Below, in pieces: positions 21,398 through 31,478 of a stretch of 64,000 nucleotides of DNA (within the stretch, counting starts at the first letter, position 1; every line of letters starts with the position of its first letter). The stretch is from positions 62,001 to 126,000 of the forward strand of contig MTSL01000101.1 of assembly GCA_002794465.1 (NCBI GenBank). Reading direction: 5' to 3'. The DNA comes from Paramicrosporidium saccamoebae. Its lineage: Eukaryota; Rozellomycota. The notes below the pieces were generated by a model, which was not told where the DNA came from, made no database searches, and saw only the letters and a program-made list of their open reading frames with translations. The translations under genes were made by a program, and so were the position numbers.

Positions 21398-22969
21398 TTA
21401 CTTGCCTGGTTCTTGGGTTTCACTGTCGCAGACTATGCTGAGGCTTTGGAATGTTCCCTTTGATTTCACAAGCTGTTTCTGGATTTTAAGCGTCTCTGCA
21501 ATGGCTCCAAAGGCGTCATTCCATGCACGACTATTCGGCAATTTAGACACATGATATCCATTATGGAAGTAGATGGTTAATGACGGCTTGTGCGCTGTAG
21601 TCGCAGCAATTGCAGCCGAGAGGGCCTTTAAGTTGATGGCAGCTAGACGAGCAGTGCGCATGTCCAGGAGCGGATAGAGATGTACAGACTCTATCGAGTT
21701 CTTGCCGCAGGCGTGTAAAAGAACGGCTTCGTATTGCAGCTGTACGAGACGACCAATCTTTTCACTATATTGTTGGTAGATATCTTGACATTCCTTTGGA
21801 ATTTCTACACATTAGCACCACTAATAGGAGCTACTAATTCGCATAGAAAATGCTAGATCCATGGTGCTGGTGTTAGTTGCATCCGCCTCTGTCAGGTATC
21901 GTGCATCCGCTGAATCAACCTTGTGCGATTTCCGGACCTTTTCCCATATGACAATGCCGCCACTCGTCTCCAAGTCGGCGATAATCGCATCCAGCTCATT
22001 CTGCTCCAAATGTTCGCGTGTCAATGTAAGCGCATTATCGGGATGGTCTGGCAAGTGCTTGTAGGACCACTGATACGCCAAAGCAGAGTCGAAGTGGCTT
22101 CGGTCATACGCACTCAAAGTATGCCGCGAATTGAACACTCTCAGCGCCATTCCTGCCGCTGGTATGAAAGCACTTGCCGTCAGATGTCGAAGATTGATTC
22201 GGGAATAGTCCGTCGGGGTAAAGGATGGCTGTTCGAGCACCTGGAAAAGCACCCGTTTGCTGGGATCGATTTTAGCCAGCAGTTCGGGGGAGGAGAGCTG
22301 CTCCGAAACGGCATCGGTGGGGAAACGGGCAATAAATTCGCCCCGACGGGTCGACTGTGATTTAGCATGTGAGATACGAGCTTGCTCATGCCGAGTGCGT
22401 AGCTTTTTAAGAGAATAATACGACTCGATACCAGCAGTTGAGAGGGGCGAGGCAACAATCTTGTCAGGGTCCACAATATGGCCGTAGAAATCGGCTTGTG
22501 AGGCGTGGCATTTAATAACCGTATCGATCACTAAATAATAGTCAAACTCGCCATTTGGGGTACATTCACGACGAAATCTGCCGAGGTCGTCAGCCGAAGC
22601 GTGCTCTACTACCACCAACTCGTGTCCGTCCTCCGGTGGCTTGGAAAATGAAAAGACTACAGTAAGCATTAATTGTAGTGCTTACAAAAATCCCCGTCCT
22701 CGTCCTCACTGATCGGGCCAATATTGCCACTACAGTTTCAATAAAAGCCACCCCTTACAAGTTATGCTTGACCTTTGGCTAAAATGTTACAACAACCAAC
22801 TTTTAGGTACCAATGCCAACTTGTCCTTTATAATGGTGGGACGGCCGGTGGTCCTCGAGCTCAAATGGAAGGTGAATTCCGGGTACTGGTCGATCATTTC
22901 GGAGACCGAGGAAGACGACACCGTGCCATAGAGGATTGCCACCGTCACAGTTGCAAGGGGAATGTGCAT
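21398..22969 (-). CDS. Secreted protein A of a tandem paralogous pair, unknown family
   Basis: Five exons: 22969-22811, 22778-22759, 22729-22686, 22656-21835, 21804-21398 (introns 32, 29, 29, 30 nt); 483 residues. A cleavable signal peptide (MHIPLATVTVAILYGTVSS) leads into a soluble protein with no transmembrane segment. Landmarks: HNFGNIGPISEDEDGDFFFS, a beta-rich segment VVVEHASADDL, then helical parts and an end HKPSLTIYFHNGYHV. Layout parallels the next upstream gene (23383-24788). I do not recognise the family. An alternative 3' extension through a 52-nt intron from 21400 is possible. Confidence 0.7.
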
Positions 22970-23382
22970 TGTGGCGCAACAGCATCGATCGGCCGTTTAA
23001 ATAGTCAAATCATACCATTGGTCCAATTGATCAATTAAACAATTTGGAATGTGCTTGGTCAAAATGTACTAATTGTGAGATAATATGCTATATTGTGAGA
23101 GAGTACGCTATATTGTGAAAGAGTACGCTATATTGTGAAAGAGTACGATACATTATGTGATAGTATATCCAGAGACCAGGTGTTAAAGCCAATGTATAAA
23201 ACGGGTTAAAAGTAGTGACGGGCCTTGTGCTACAAACTTCATATACAGTGAACTGGACTCTAGTCTTTATTGCCAGTACAAGCCTCGTGCATAATGGATT
23301 GAATTCTAATAGCCTTTACCACCCCCAATACAAGCTTCACTATGACTCTCAGTTCATAACATCTTTTATTAAGGCCTTCGGT
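22970..23382. other. 413-bp gap between the paralogous secreted genes
   Basis: Holds the promoter side of secreted gene A. It also has a 20-bp tandem array (listed separately) and a loose duplication around CAGTACAAGC and CAATACAAGC at about 23275 and 23328. No gene seen. Confidence 0.6.
23071..23170. repeat. 20-bp tandem repeat, five units
   Basis: Consensus TATTGTGAAAGAGTACGCTA in perfect 20-nt register at 23071, 23091, 23111, 23131 and 23151; the middle three are almost identical and the outer two diverged. No spacers. Confidence 0.9.
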
Positions 23383-24788
23383 CTAGAGACTCTCAAGAGC
23401 CGTATTAGCTGTAACCATATGCAACTGGACTCGAGTGTGCTCGTTGCGTTTTTCTGCAAAGTTTTGAAACGCATTTTCCACATAGTATGTCTCGGTATTC
23501 TCGTTGTACGGTAACACAACGTAAATATGGGGCAAACGGTGCATCTTGGAGACATTGTAAATTGCCTTTTGCAGAGCATTCATGCAAATGGAAAAGGTGG
23601 CCTCGCCTGGATCCGAAAGGGTGCGAAGATACAGATTGCCTTGTAATTTCACGTGGACGGCCGCAAAAAGAGCCTTAACGTATTGACCGTAGAAAAATTC
23701 GTCAATTTCGTTTTCAATACTCGCTATCGATTCAGCGTCCACTTTATGCGTATATAGACCCATACCAAAAACCACGGCGACGGAAACCGGATTGCCTGTT
23801 TGATGCACATATTTCTTCTCCTTTGTAAAGACAGTCTGTGCTCCACTGATTATCGGTGTCGGCTGCATATTAATGTTATTCATTGCACGACGTAGCTCCA
23901 ACGACGAAATGTCTTCTTGTGTCGCATACAGGGCCGAATGGTCTCCCAGCCAAGGGAGTTCATGATTGATGCAACTTGGGACAGCCTTCTCCTCGATGAG
24001 GAGTTGTTGGTAGACGTGCGCAAGGGAAGCAAAGATTTTCATGGAAGGATGTCCATTGGAGACGGTGAGGTACAACGACCTCTGGAACAGGCCGGGATGC
24101 AGTACCTGGAACATGCACTGCGTCGTGGCTACCTTTATAAAGTTGTCTGGCAGGAGCAGTCTATCTGCATCCTAAAATAAGTAATAGCAGATGTAGTCAT
24201 ACTTTATCCATGGCCCAGAGTAGAGAGACGCTCGTCTCAAACGTATTCTCACCACCAACCGAGTACGCTTGGATCAGGTCATTTTTCGCCACATATTCAA
24301 ACTGACCAAGCCGATTCGAAAACTGAGAATTTAGAAACGTCATTGTTGATATTTGGCTCAATGAATATTCTCTGCCTCGATCTACTGCTGCACAAGAGTC
24401 GGTTGCTTTCAGCGCCATAGAGGGAGGTGGGTCGTCTTTGTGGAGACGAACTACAGCTTAGGGATAACACTAAGAATCATACGGTAATCCTGATATGCCT
24501 TCAAATCAGTCTCGTCGGCTGATTCAACCATCACACACGTCGTTGAAAGCTCTGCCATGAATTCTACACGAGTTGACTACCCGTGTAAACACCAAAATTA
24601 CCAAATCTGTCACTCTTATTCTCAACAATTTCTGACATTCCCAAAACATCACGAGGTTGTATATCTAGCTCCCATTGAGCCGTCCCTGGGACCAAGGGCA
24701 CAGTAGTACGATTTTCATTCGTGAGCAGCGTGACTCGGAGGACTCCTGATGCTGCTACCAACCCCACTAACCCAAAAATGAGCATCAT
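23383..24788 (-). CDS. Secreted protein B of a tandem paralogous pair, unknown family
   Basis: Four exons: 24788-24593, 24563-24483, 24450-24203, 24171-23383 (introns 29, 32, 31 nt); 437 residues. Signal peptide MMLIFGLVGLVAASG. Similar in order to secreted protein A: FGNFEFMAELSTTCVMVESA versus FFFSFSKPPEDG and VVVEHASA, both followed by D(E/D)(T/D)L; an AY...F(E/D)SAL/SVSLLW segment; and a C-terminal helix plus strand ending (HIYVVLPYNEN versus SLTIYFHNG). Identity is low, so the duplication is old or fast-evolving. No membrane anchor. Its start lies 16 bp from the divergent TRM9 start. Confidence 0.7.
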
Positions 24789-24804
24789 TTCGACTCGCCG
24801 GGGT

Positions 24805-25449
24805 ATGGCTGAACAGTTGGAGCGCCAGCACGTCCGTAACGTTTATGACGACATTGCGGGACACTTTAGTGCAACGCGCTACAAAGCGTGGCCGGTTGTG
24901 GACAGGTTTGTCCGAGACCGAGAAAGGGGTTCGGTGGGAGTGGATGTTGGCTGTGGGAATGGAAAGAACATGCTGATTCGAGACGACTTGCACATTACTG
25001 GATTTGACCTGTCCATTGAGCTACTCCGGATTTGTCAAGCGCAGGGCTTTGAGACGGTACAGGGAAACATGCTTTCTCTTCCCTTCCGCACTGAATCTCA
25101 AGAATTTGTCCTTTGCATTGCAGCACTCCATCATCTTGCGAGTGAGGAACGTCGGAGACAGGCTGTGCAGGAAATGGCCCGTATTTTGACTTTGGGTGCT
25201 GAAGTATTGATATATGTTTGGGCCTTGGAACAGCCGTCCTCCTCCTCCCTGTATCGCCACCAGCTGCAATATCTCTCCGAAGACCAACAGGACGTCCTGG
25301 TACCCTGGAAGACGGGCGATGAGACGCAATTGCGCTATTATCATCTTTTCCGCCAGGGCGAATTGGAAATGCTACTGACCGAGGCCCATCTTCATCCCGT
25401 CTACAGCGGCTATGACCGTGACAATTGGTACGTTTGTGCACGCAAATAG
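24805..25449 (+). CDS. TRM9: tRNA wobble-uridine methyltransferase Trm9
   Basis: 214 residues from ATG 24805, chosen because AEQLERQHVRNVYDDIAGHF matches the family start; ATG 24778 would overlap the divergent neighbour. Forms mcm5U from cm5U at tRNA position 34 with Trm112. SAM motif VGVDVGCGNGKNM, then LHHLASEERR, LIYVWALEQ, YYHLFRQGEL and GYDRDNWYV, all Trm9/ALKBH8-methyltransferase signatures. Stops one base before the convergent SPC25 stop. Confidence 0.93.
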   Translation: MAEQLERQHVRNVYDDIAGHFSATRYKAWPVVDRFVRDRERGSVGVDVGCGNGKNMLIRDDLHITGFDLSIELLRICQAQGFETVQGNMLSLPFRTESQEFVLCIAALHHLASEERRRQAVQEMARILTLGAEVLIYVWALEQPSSSSLYRHQLQYLSEDQQDVLVPWKTGDETQLRYYHLFRQGELEMLLTEAHLHPVYSGYDRDNWYVCARK

Positions 25450-25450
25450 T

Positions 25451-26257
25451 TTATTTTTGCGAATCCACAAATGCAGCCCGCACCTTTCGGAGGAACGCAA
25501 AAAAGTCGCCTCCCGCATTTAGCTCATCCAGCAGCGTTGACAGTTGTGGAATCATGGGCTCACAGGACTGCACCCGGAAACGGTTGGTGGAAATGTCAAT
25601 GAGAATGCTGAAACGTCGTTCCCAGTCGGCAGGATCAATGTATTTGAAGGAGAAGCGAGTTAGTCCCTCTACATATTAGTTGATGCGACAGGTGCACCAG
25701 CGACAGTATCGACATAAAGACCCATCTTTTCTTGACTCAGAATAGCAGCGAGTTGTTCCTTTAACAGACTGTTCTGTGCTTCCTGCTCTCTCTGCTCCAA
25801 CACTGCGCCATAAGGAAATGTAACTATGTGTACCAGTGACTTCCCGACTAAGCTTCTCCTTCAATAAATTCACCTGGTCACGCGTCTCATTGAGTTTGCG
25901 TGCTAGCAGATTGCGCTGCGAGTCCAAGTCTTGATTGTATTTTACACCCTCCTCAAACTCTTTCTGTTCCGCCTGCAATTCTAGCGAATAAACACAATGC
26001 GCATGAATTACCCGCCACGACGCTTTGTCGTTTGTGGACCAATCCGGCAAGCTGTTTCTTCATTCCCTCCACCGCATCTACCATCATAGTGCAACTACAT
26101 TGTTACCATGTTCCTGCTCCAGCGTCCGGAGATATTCCTCCTTGTCACTGGTTAGTACGGCCCGTCTTCCCGCTAGCCAACTGCCAAACAGCGCACCAAA
26201 CTCGCTTAGCTCCGTTTTCATCTCTTCAAAATGCTGCTGCAGGGCGAGAGTGTGCAT
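25451..26257 (-). CDS. SPC25: Kinetochore protein Spc25
   Basis: Five exons: 26257-26107, 26077-26012, 25980-25834, 25802-25698, 25668-25451 (introns 29, 31, 31, 29 nt); 228 residues. An N-terminal coiled coil runs through about residue 150 (EMKTELSEF, EKLSREVTVLEQREQEAQNS). A C-terminal globular domain follows: RFSFKYIDPADWERRFSIL, RFRVQSCEPMIPQL, DELNAGGDFFAFLRKVR, matching the Spc25 RWD fold. Part of the Ndc80 complex linking kinetochores to microtubules. Short and intron-broken, hence easily missed. Confidence 0.8.
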
Positions 26258-26348
26258 GGCCGATTCAGACCGCGAGTCGGATGGTCCTGCCCATTCGGTG
26301 GAGTGTGATTTCCGTAGCATTCCCGCCCTGGAGGATCCAATCAGCGCT

Positions 26349-26798
26349 ATGAGAACCGAAGAGTTTGAGGAAGCCGTCATGCAGTTGGTGGCATGGACCC
26401 GCGAATACAATTTGGATGCCAAAAAAACTGTCAGCATTAGTGCTGTAGACATTCACAAGTGCTATGCAACCACCTCATCAGTGTATCTCCAATTGGACAA
26501 TGATGTCCAAGTGTTTTACTCACCCTCCTTCCAAGTTCCAGTCCTTTACTTTCCATATAATACCAAATCAACTGAGTTTGGAGAGGGGAAAATCAGCTAC
26601 ACGGAACACCCCATCACAGGACTTCCGTGTCTGTTCCTACATCCCTGCCAAACAGCCGCCGTAATGAAGGAAATGCCATTTGTTGAAAACTATCTCTGGG
26701 CCTGGCTTGCTGTATATGTCAAAGACGTCCCAGCCCTAACAATTCCAATGGAATTCTTTTCAAAATCGCCCAGGTCCATCAGTGGGGGGACGGGTTAA
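26349..26798 (+). CDS. ATG10: Autophagy E2-like enzyme Atg10
   Basis: 149 residues from ATG 26349 (MRTEEFEEAVMQLV, like the family start); the frame is open to ATG 26256, which would share a CATG with the SPC25 start. Atg10 transfers Atg12 from Atg7 to Atg5. Motifs: VFYSPSFQVPVLYFPYN, ISYTEHPITGLPCLFLHPCQ with the catalytic Cys in HPC, and YLWAWLAVYV. Shorter than human ATG10 (220). Confidence 0.88.
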   Translation: MRTEEFEEAVMQLVAWTREYNLDAKKTVSISAVDIHKCYATTSSVYLQLDNDVQVFYSPSFQVPVLYFPYNTKSTEFGEGKISYTEHPITGLPCLFLHPCQTAAVMKEMPFVENYLWAWLAVYVKDVPALTIPMEFFSKSPRSISGGTG

Positions 26799-27315
26799 CT
26801 GTTCTTAACCAAGAATCAAAAGAATTCCATTGGAAGAAAGCTCTTACTCAATCTTGGTCTCTCTGGCAAGTCTGATGGAAGAAGTACGTGACTCGATCCT
26901 AGTCCACAGTCTAAAGGGTACTAACTGTTATGAAACATTCGCTTATGATTGGCAATCCTGATGTCACGTAGTGAGGATGATACCACGGACTTTGTCAGAC
27001 GAAAAGGGGAATTAGTTCACTGCTAATCCTAGAACAGTATGGATACACATCGCAGTCCTCAAGTGCTCGGCTAATCGATACACCTTATCGTGCAAATACA
27101 TCTTCTCCAAACTAGGGAACCATCCTCAAATACCCGACTAATCAATTCTCTGCCTCTACGTCACACTGATAAATATCCTAGAATTCATCCCAGTCATATT
27201 GAGAATGGCACCTTTAATGGGATTATTTGATGAGATAGATTACTCTCGCTATTGCAATTCAGCAAACCCCTCAACCATCATGGGAAATTTATGAAATCTA
27301 CTCACTACCACTGCA
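26799..27315. other. 517-bp convergent gap with dispersed repeat copy A
   Basis: Between the ATG10 and PWP1 stops. Contains repeat copy A (26962-27164) and no gene I can support. Confidence 0.6.
26962..27164. repeat. Dispersed repeat, copy A
   Basis: Runs from GTCACGTAGTGAGGATGATA to TGCCTCTACGTCACA. Shares GTTCACTGCTAATCCTAGAA, GTATGGATACACATC and CTCTGCCTCTACGTCACA with copy C (54671-54831). Shares the CGTAGTG head, ACCACGG, TCTCCAA(A/C)CTAGGGAAC and the CTACGTCACA end with copy B (35189-35395). Confidence 0.85.
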
Positions 27316-28740
27316 TTATTGGGATTGTGTTTGGAACCCCTGAACAACCGCCTTGTCCTTCAAAAGATTAACGACAGTTAGGACTCCATTGCTGCCGGCC
27401 AAACTGACCAAATTGGGAGCATCGAAGCAGAATGCGCCACAGAATACCTTTCCCACGCCAACATCTCGGGAGGCCACACAGGCCACCTGTCCTCGCGTAT
27501 TCCACAACTTTACAGTTTTGTCAGCCGACACGGTCAACAGACAATCCGGCAAGGACGGGTTCCAATCAATTGCAGTGACGGGCTTTGGATGGGCCGCCAG
27601 GATGAACAAGGGATCACTATTCGAACCGGCCCGGGTGTCATAATATGTGACCCGACCACTCTCGTCACTGACAGCAAAACAGTGCGGCTGGTGAGGGTTC
27701 CATCGGAGACATTCGGGATCAGCGTGCAGGTTCCATGTAAGAGCATCGCTTGGCATTCGGCAGTCCAGTGACACAACTTTGTGATCATAGCCAGCCGATG
27801 CAAAAATCGAGGCTTCTGTTGGGTTCCATTGTAGTGCTTGCACCTATGAAATAAAAAATCAACTCGACAGTAATACCTTTCCGGAATGGTGCTCCAACGA
27901 CCGCAGAGCCTTTGCCTGGCTGAGATCCCACAACTTGACTGTCGTGTCAGCCGAGCCTGAAAGCAAAAAGCTCGTATGCAGACGGTTCCAAGATAAGGTC
28001 ATTACTGCATCCGTGTGCATCTCGGCATTGGTGGTGGTGGCCTTCTTGGACTTTTTGCCTTTTTTGGACTTGCCTTTTTCGGTCTGGCCCAGGACGAGGG
28101 TGGGGTAGGGGACTTCCAGGACGTCCAGGTTCCAGACTTCAATTTCGGGCTCAAAGGTACCGACAGCTGCAAAATTGCCACCCGCACTGCCGTCGAGGGA
28201 GGTGCCAATCCATTCTGTGCACAGTGGGAATGACGGCAACATGATGTCGTGGTGGACGTACAAGTTGTCGTCCTCCTCCTCATAGACATAGACTTCCAGA
28301 CAGGAAATGTCATCTTCGGTGCGACAGGCTAGCAGGATATTGTCGGTGGGTCGGATATTCAAGTCATCCAAATCCTCCTCATCCACCTCAGATTCCTCCT
28401 CCGGCTTGAGATATTCGTCCTCGCCCAGAGCAGCATCATCCACGTTAGACATGGCCTGCAGCAAATCTTCCTCATCCAAATCCTCTTCGTCACTATACCC
28501 CTCCAAGTTGAATCTGGCCAGATCCTCTTCCATAGTGTCCACCTTTCTAAGAAATTAGCCATGACGAAAAAGGTACGTTTCAGCGACTTCAGTCTTTGCG
28601 AGCTTGAGCGACTCTTTGGCGTCCTCGATTTCAAATTTCGCGCGGCTCATAATGTCGGCATACTGCTCTTCGGTCATTTCGAAGCGTTCAGGCGTGGACG
28701 CCGCTGCACCTTTGCGGATCCAGGCTGTGGCCGAAATCAT
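27316..28740 (-). CDS. PWP1: WD-repeat ribosome biogenesis protein Pwp1
   Basis: Exons 28740-28577, 28546-27877, 27843-27316 (introns 30 and 33 nt); 453 residues. The first exon restores the conserved start MISATAWIRKGAA...ERFEMTEEQY. An acidic stretch (SDEEDLDEEDLLQAMSNVDD) and a WD40 propeller follow: LSGSADTTVKLWDL, ASAGYDHKVVSLD, LTVSADKTVKLWNT. A lysine-rich KKGKKSKK insert lies between early blades. Pwp1 acts in 60S assembly in the nucleolus and in rDNA chromatin. Confidence 0.95.
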
Positions 28741-28854
28741 CCCAGACTTCTATGAACCCTGGTCGCCGGTTGACAAAGTCTGTTTATACACCACTGTCGG
28801 CTACAAAGGTCCAGTGATCACGTACCTCGTGTGGTGGGGCCCATCTAGACGTTA

Positions 28855-29897
28855 CTACGGTTTGTGGCGATACAAGTATAATAGTCTACTGGATTTGTAG
28901 GCATCGGGAAGCAGTTCTTCAATGAACTGCAATGAGAGCTTGGGCCGTCTTTGATTCGACGAGGCTGGCTTGACAAAATCAAATATACAATCTGGATTTC
29001 TCTGATGTCTAATGGTTTGGGAATCACCAACCTGTCGGAGTGAGCATAAAGAATGGGTCTACCTTGCGGAATATCATCAGAGTGGAATGAGAGCATCCAA
29101 AAACGGGTCCACTCCGAGTATGGATCCGATTATTGATAGTCTTGCCAATCCAGACTGCATTTTCGACATAGTTGAAGCCCCAGGCCGTCACTACATCGAC
29201 CAGATCAGCAAGATATTCAGTTTCTATCCAGATGAAGAGGAATCCCCCAGTCATGACACCAGGGAGTGATAAGGTGGCAAAAGATCCTTTGGGAGTGTTC
29301 TCCTCAGAAAACGGGGGATCCATGACCACTCCAAGCCAATCAGTAGACTCCAGGATGCGCAGATCAGGACTATTACAGAGGTTGGTGGGGAGATTCAAAG
29401 TTAATTTTTCACCAAAGCTTTGAGGATTGGAATCAATGATGAGAGCCCATGATCTGCTGAGTGGATCGGGTAAATTCAACACCATTGTGCCGCTCGGCGA
29501 CCTTGGAGATTTTAGAGATTTGTCTTTGACAAGAGGCAATGACCCAACACCTCTCCGCTTAGTAGTCGGCATCCTATCGGGCTCATCATCCGAGAGCTCT
29601 GCCTCTTCTGCGCTCTCAACCAACTCGTCTTCTGCAACATCCAACTCATATCCGTCACCCCATTGTACAGACTTTACGGTAAACGAACTCGTCTGCACAA
29701 ACACTTGATGTAATTGGGTGTCATTGAGCGGCTTGCCCGCGTCTTGTATTCGGTCGAGTTCTTCAAACTTTTTCATGATGGCACTGATTGATTCTTCATC
29801 TTCCACATAGCCAACATAGTGTGTGGGACTATAGCATATTACAAGGAGGAGATTAAAGTTACTCAATAGTAGGTGGACGAGCACATGCTCTCCTCAT
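28855..29897 (-). CDS. MT-A70 family adenine-N6 methyltransferase
   Basis: Exons 29897-29863, 29828-29063, 29031-28855 (introns 34 and 31 nt); 325 residues. An acidic N-terminal half is followed by the MT-A70 core: DWLGVVMDPPF (DPPW motif with Phe), GFLFIWIETEYLADLVDVV, WGFNYVENAVWIGKTINNR, SHSTLMIFRK, IRHQRNPDCIFDFVKP and FIEELLPDAY. MT-A70 enzymes make m6A in mRNA (METTL3/14) or 6mA in DNA (METTL4, ciliate MTA1/MTA9). Which branch this is cannot be told by eye. Early-diverging fungi are known for abundant DNA 6mA, so a DNA target is possible. Confidence 0.8.
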
Positions 29898-29967
29898 CCT
29901 GGAACAGTATATAATTTCTGCATAACCTTTCAGAGTGGGACAGGGACGAAATTATTGCCACGGGAAT

Positions 29968-30064
29968 TGCCGCGAAATCACATGAATAGATTCCTAGAAT
30001 CACACGGATAGATTCCTCTTGTGGAAAATCACATGAATAGATTCCTCTTGCGGAAAATCACTAT
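29968..30064. repeat. Short tandem repeat in the ESA1/MT-A70 divergent region
   Basis: AATCACATGAATAGATTCCT recurs at about 29976 and 30029, with an AATCACACGGATAGATTCCT variant between (about 29999), joined by CTTGYGGAA. Lies just upstream of ESA1 and would be in its 5' UTR or promoter. Confidence 0.85.
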
Positions 30065-30110
30065 CAGGGCAAAATTCCATAAATGTCCACGGGCCAGGAT
30101 TGTTTCTGCA

Positions 30111-31478
30111 ATGACGGCTGAAGAATTTTCACTGTCGCTGGACACGGACGGCGTTGTCCTGAAACCCGGCACCAAATTGCAGGTGCAGAACAACATTGAC
30201 GGCCAACACTTTTACCACCGCGCCGAAATCATGTCCACCCGGCTGGGCGACACGGGAATGGAATATTATGTGCATTACATTGACTTTAACAAGCGTTTGG
30301 ACGAATGGGTTACAGTCGGCAGAATGGACTTGTCAACGGCAGAGGTGCCGAATGTACCAGAAAAGGTGGCCAACAAGACGCCAGCGAGTAAGAAACGGAA
30401 ACGGGAGAAGGAACGACGGGGACGAAAGGTGGAGAGGGAGACTTTGGAGCTGGGACGGTCACCTTCGATCCTGTCCAGCTGCTCTGATGCACCGTCTCAA
30501 TCAATGACCGAACTGAGCAAGACGCAGGAATTGGAAAAGCTGCGACGTGGTGGTTCCATGACGCAGCGTCTCGAGGAGGTGGCACGAGTGAAGAATATTG
30601 ACAAAATCGAGATGGGAGCCCACGTTGTGCGCACATGGTACTTTTCATCCTATCCGCAGGAGATTTGTGGCACCACCGGTGACTCGACCGTCTTTATCTG
30701 TGAATTCTGTCTTGGCTACTTTGGCACAAAGTCGGATTTGACACGACATTGTCAGAAATGCACTGTGCACCATCCGCCCGGGACAGAGATTTACCGTGGA
30801 GGCGGCTTTTCGTTCTGGGAATTGGACGGCCACAAACAAAAGACATATTGTCGGAATCTGTGTCTTTTGTCAAAGCTGTTTCTGGATCACAAGACGCTCT
30901 TCTATGACGTTGATCCGTTTCTCTTCTATGTCCTGACTGAAAATGATGCCCGCGGCTGCCACTTTTTGGGCTACTTCTCCAAGGAAAAAGAGTCGGCGGA
31001 CAATTATAATGTCGCCTGCATTCTCACCCTCCCCCAACACCAGCGGAAGGGCCACGGGAAGCTGCTGATCGACTTTAGTTACGAACTGACGAAACGGGAG
31101 GGCAAGGTTGGGTCGCCGGAAAAGCCACTGTCCGATTTGGGACTTTTGTCATATCGGTCGTACTGGAGCGAGACTCTTGTGTCTCTTTTCATGCTCGAGC
31201 TGGAGAAACAGGGCCCCAATGTCTCCGATGACGCCCGCTTTTCCATCTCCATCGAGCAGCTTAGTAAGGCCACCGGCTTTACCTGCGAAGACATTATACA
31301 CACCCTTCAGGCAATGGATGCGTTGCGCTACCGACGCGGCCAACACATTGTGGTGTTGTCGGAGAAACATGTGGCAGATTACGAAAAGAATCGCAAAAGA
31401 CAGAGGGCAAAGATTGAGCCCAAGCTGATGCAGTGGACGCCTCCTGCCTTTACCGCCGCCCAACTGCGCTTCTTATAA
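30111..31478 (+). CDS. ESA1: MYST histone acetyltransferase Esa1/Tip60
   Basis: 455 residues from ATG 30111 (MTAEEFSLSL). Catalytic subunit of NuA4, acetylating H4 and H2A. Tudor-knot chromodomain (about 25-85: YYVHYIDFNKRLDEWV), basic hinge, then the MYST domain: C2HC finger CEFCLGYFGTKSDLTRHCQKC region, CILTLPQHQRKGHGKLLIDF (acetyl-CoA motif), and PEKPLSDLGLLSYRSYW with the catalytic Glu. The upstream in-frame ATG at 30021 lies in tandem repeats and is less likely the start. Confidence 0.96.
   Translation: MTAEEFSLSLDTDGVVLKPGTKLQVQNNIDGQHFYHRAEIMSTRLGDTGMEYYVHYIDFNKRLDEWVTVGRMDLSTAEVPNVPEKVANKTPASKKRKREKERRGRKVERETLELGRSPSILSSCSDAPSQSMTELSKTQELEKLRRGGSMTQRLEEVARVKNIDKIEMGAHVVRTWYFSSYPQEICGTTGDSTVFICEFCLGYFGTKSDLTRHCQKCTVHHPPGTEIYRGGGFSFWELDGHKQKTYCRNLCLLSKLFLDHKTLFYDVDPFLFYVLTENDARGCHFLGYFSKEKESADNYNVACILTLPQHQRKGHGKLLIDFSYELTKREGKVGSPEKPLSDLGLLSYRSYWSETLVSLFMLELEKQGPNVSDDARFSISIEQLSKATGFTCEDIIHTLQAMDALRYRRGQHIVVLSEKHVADYEKNRKRQRAKIEPKLMQWTPPAFTAAQLRFL

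Noticed and set aside
23071-23170. CRISPR-like regular repeat
   Set aside because: Units are directly adjacent with no spacers, and the genome is eukaryotic.
28845-29096. Reading frame at the 3' end of the MT-A70 gene ending in YYTCIATNRSNV
   Set aside because: Wrong frame. Splicing 29032-29062 restores IRHQRNPDCIFDFVKP, the MT-A70 ending.
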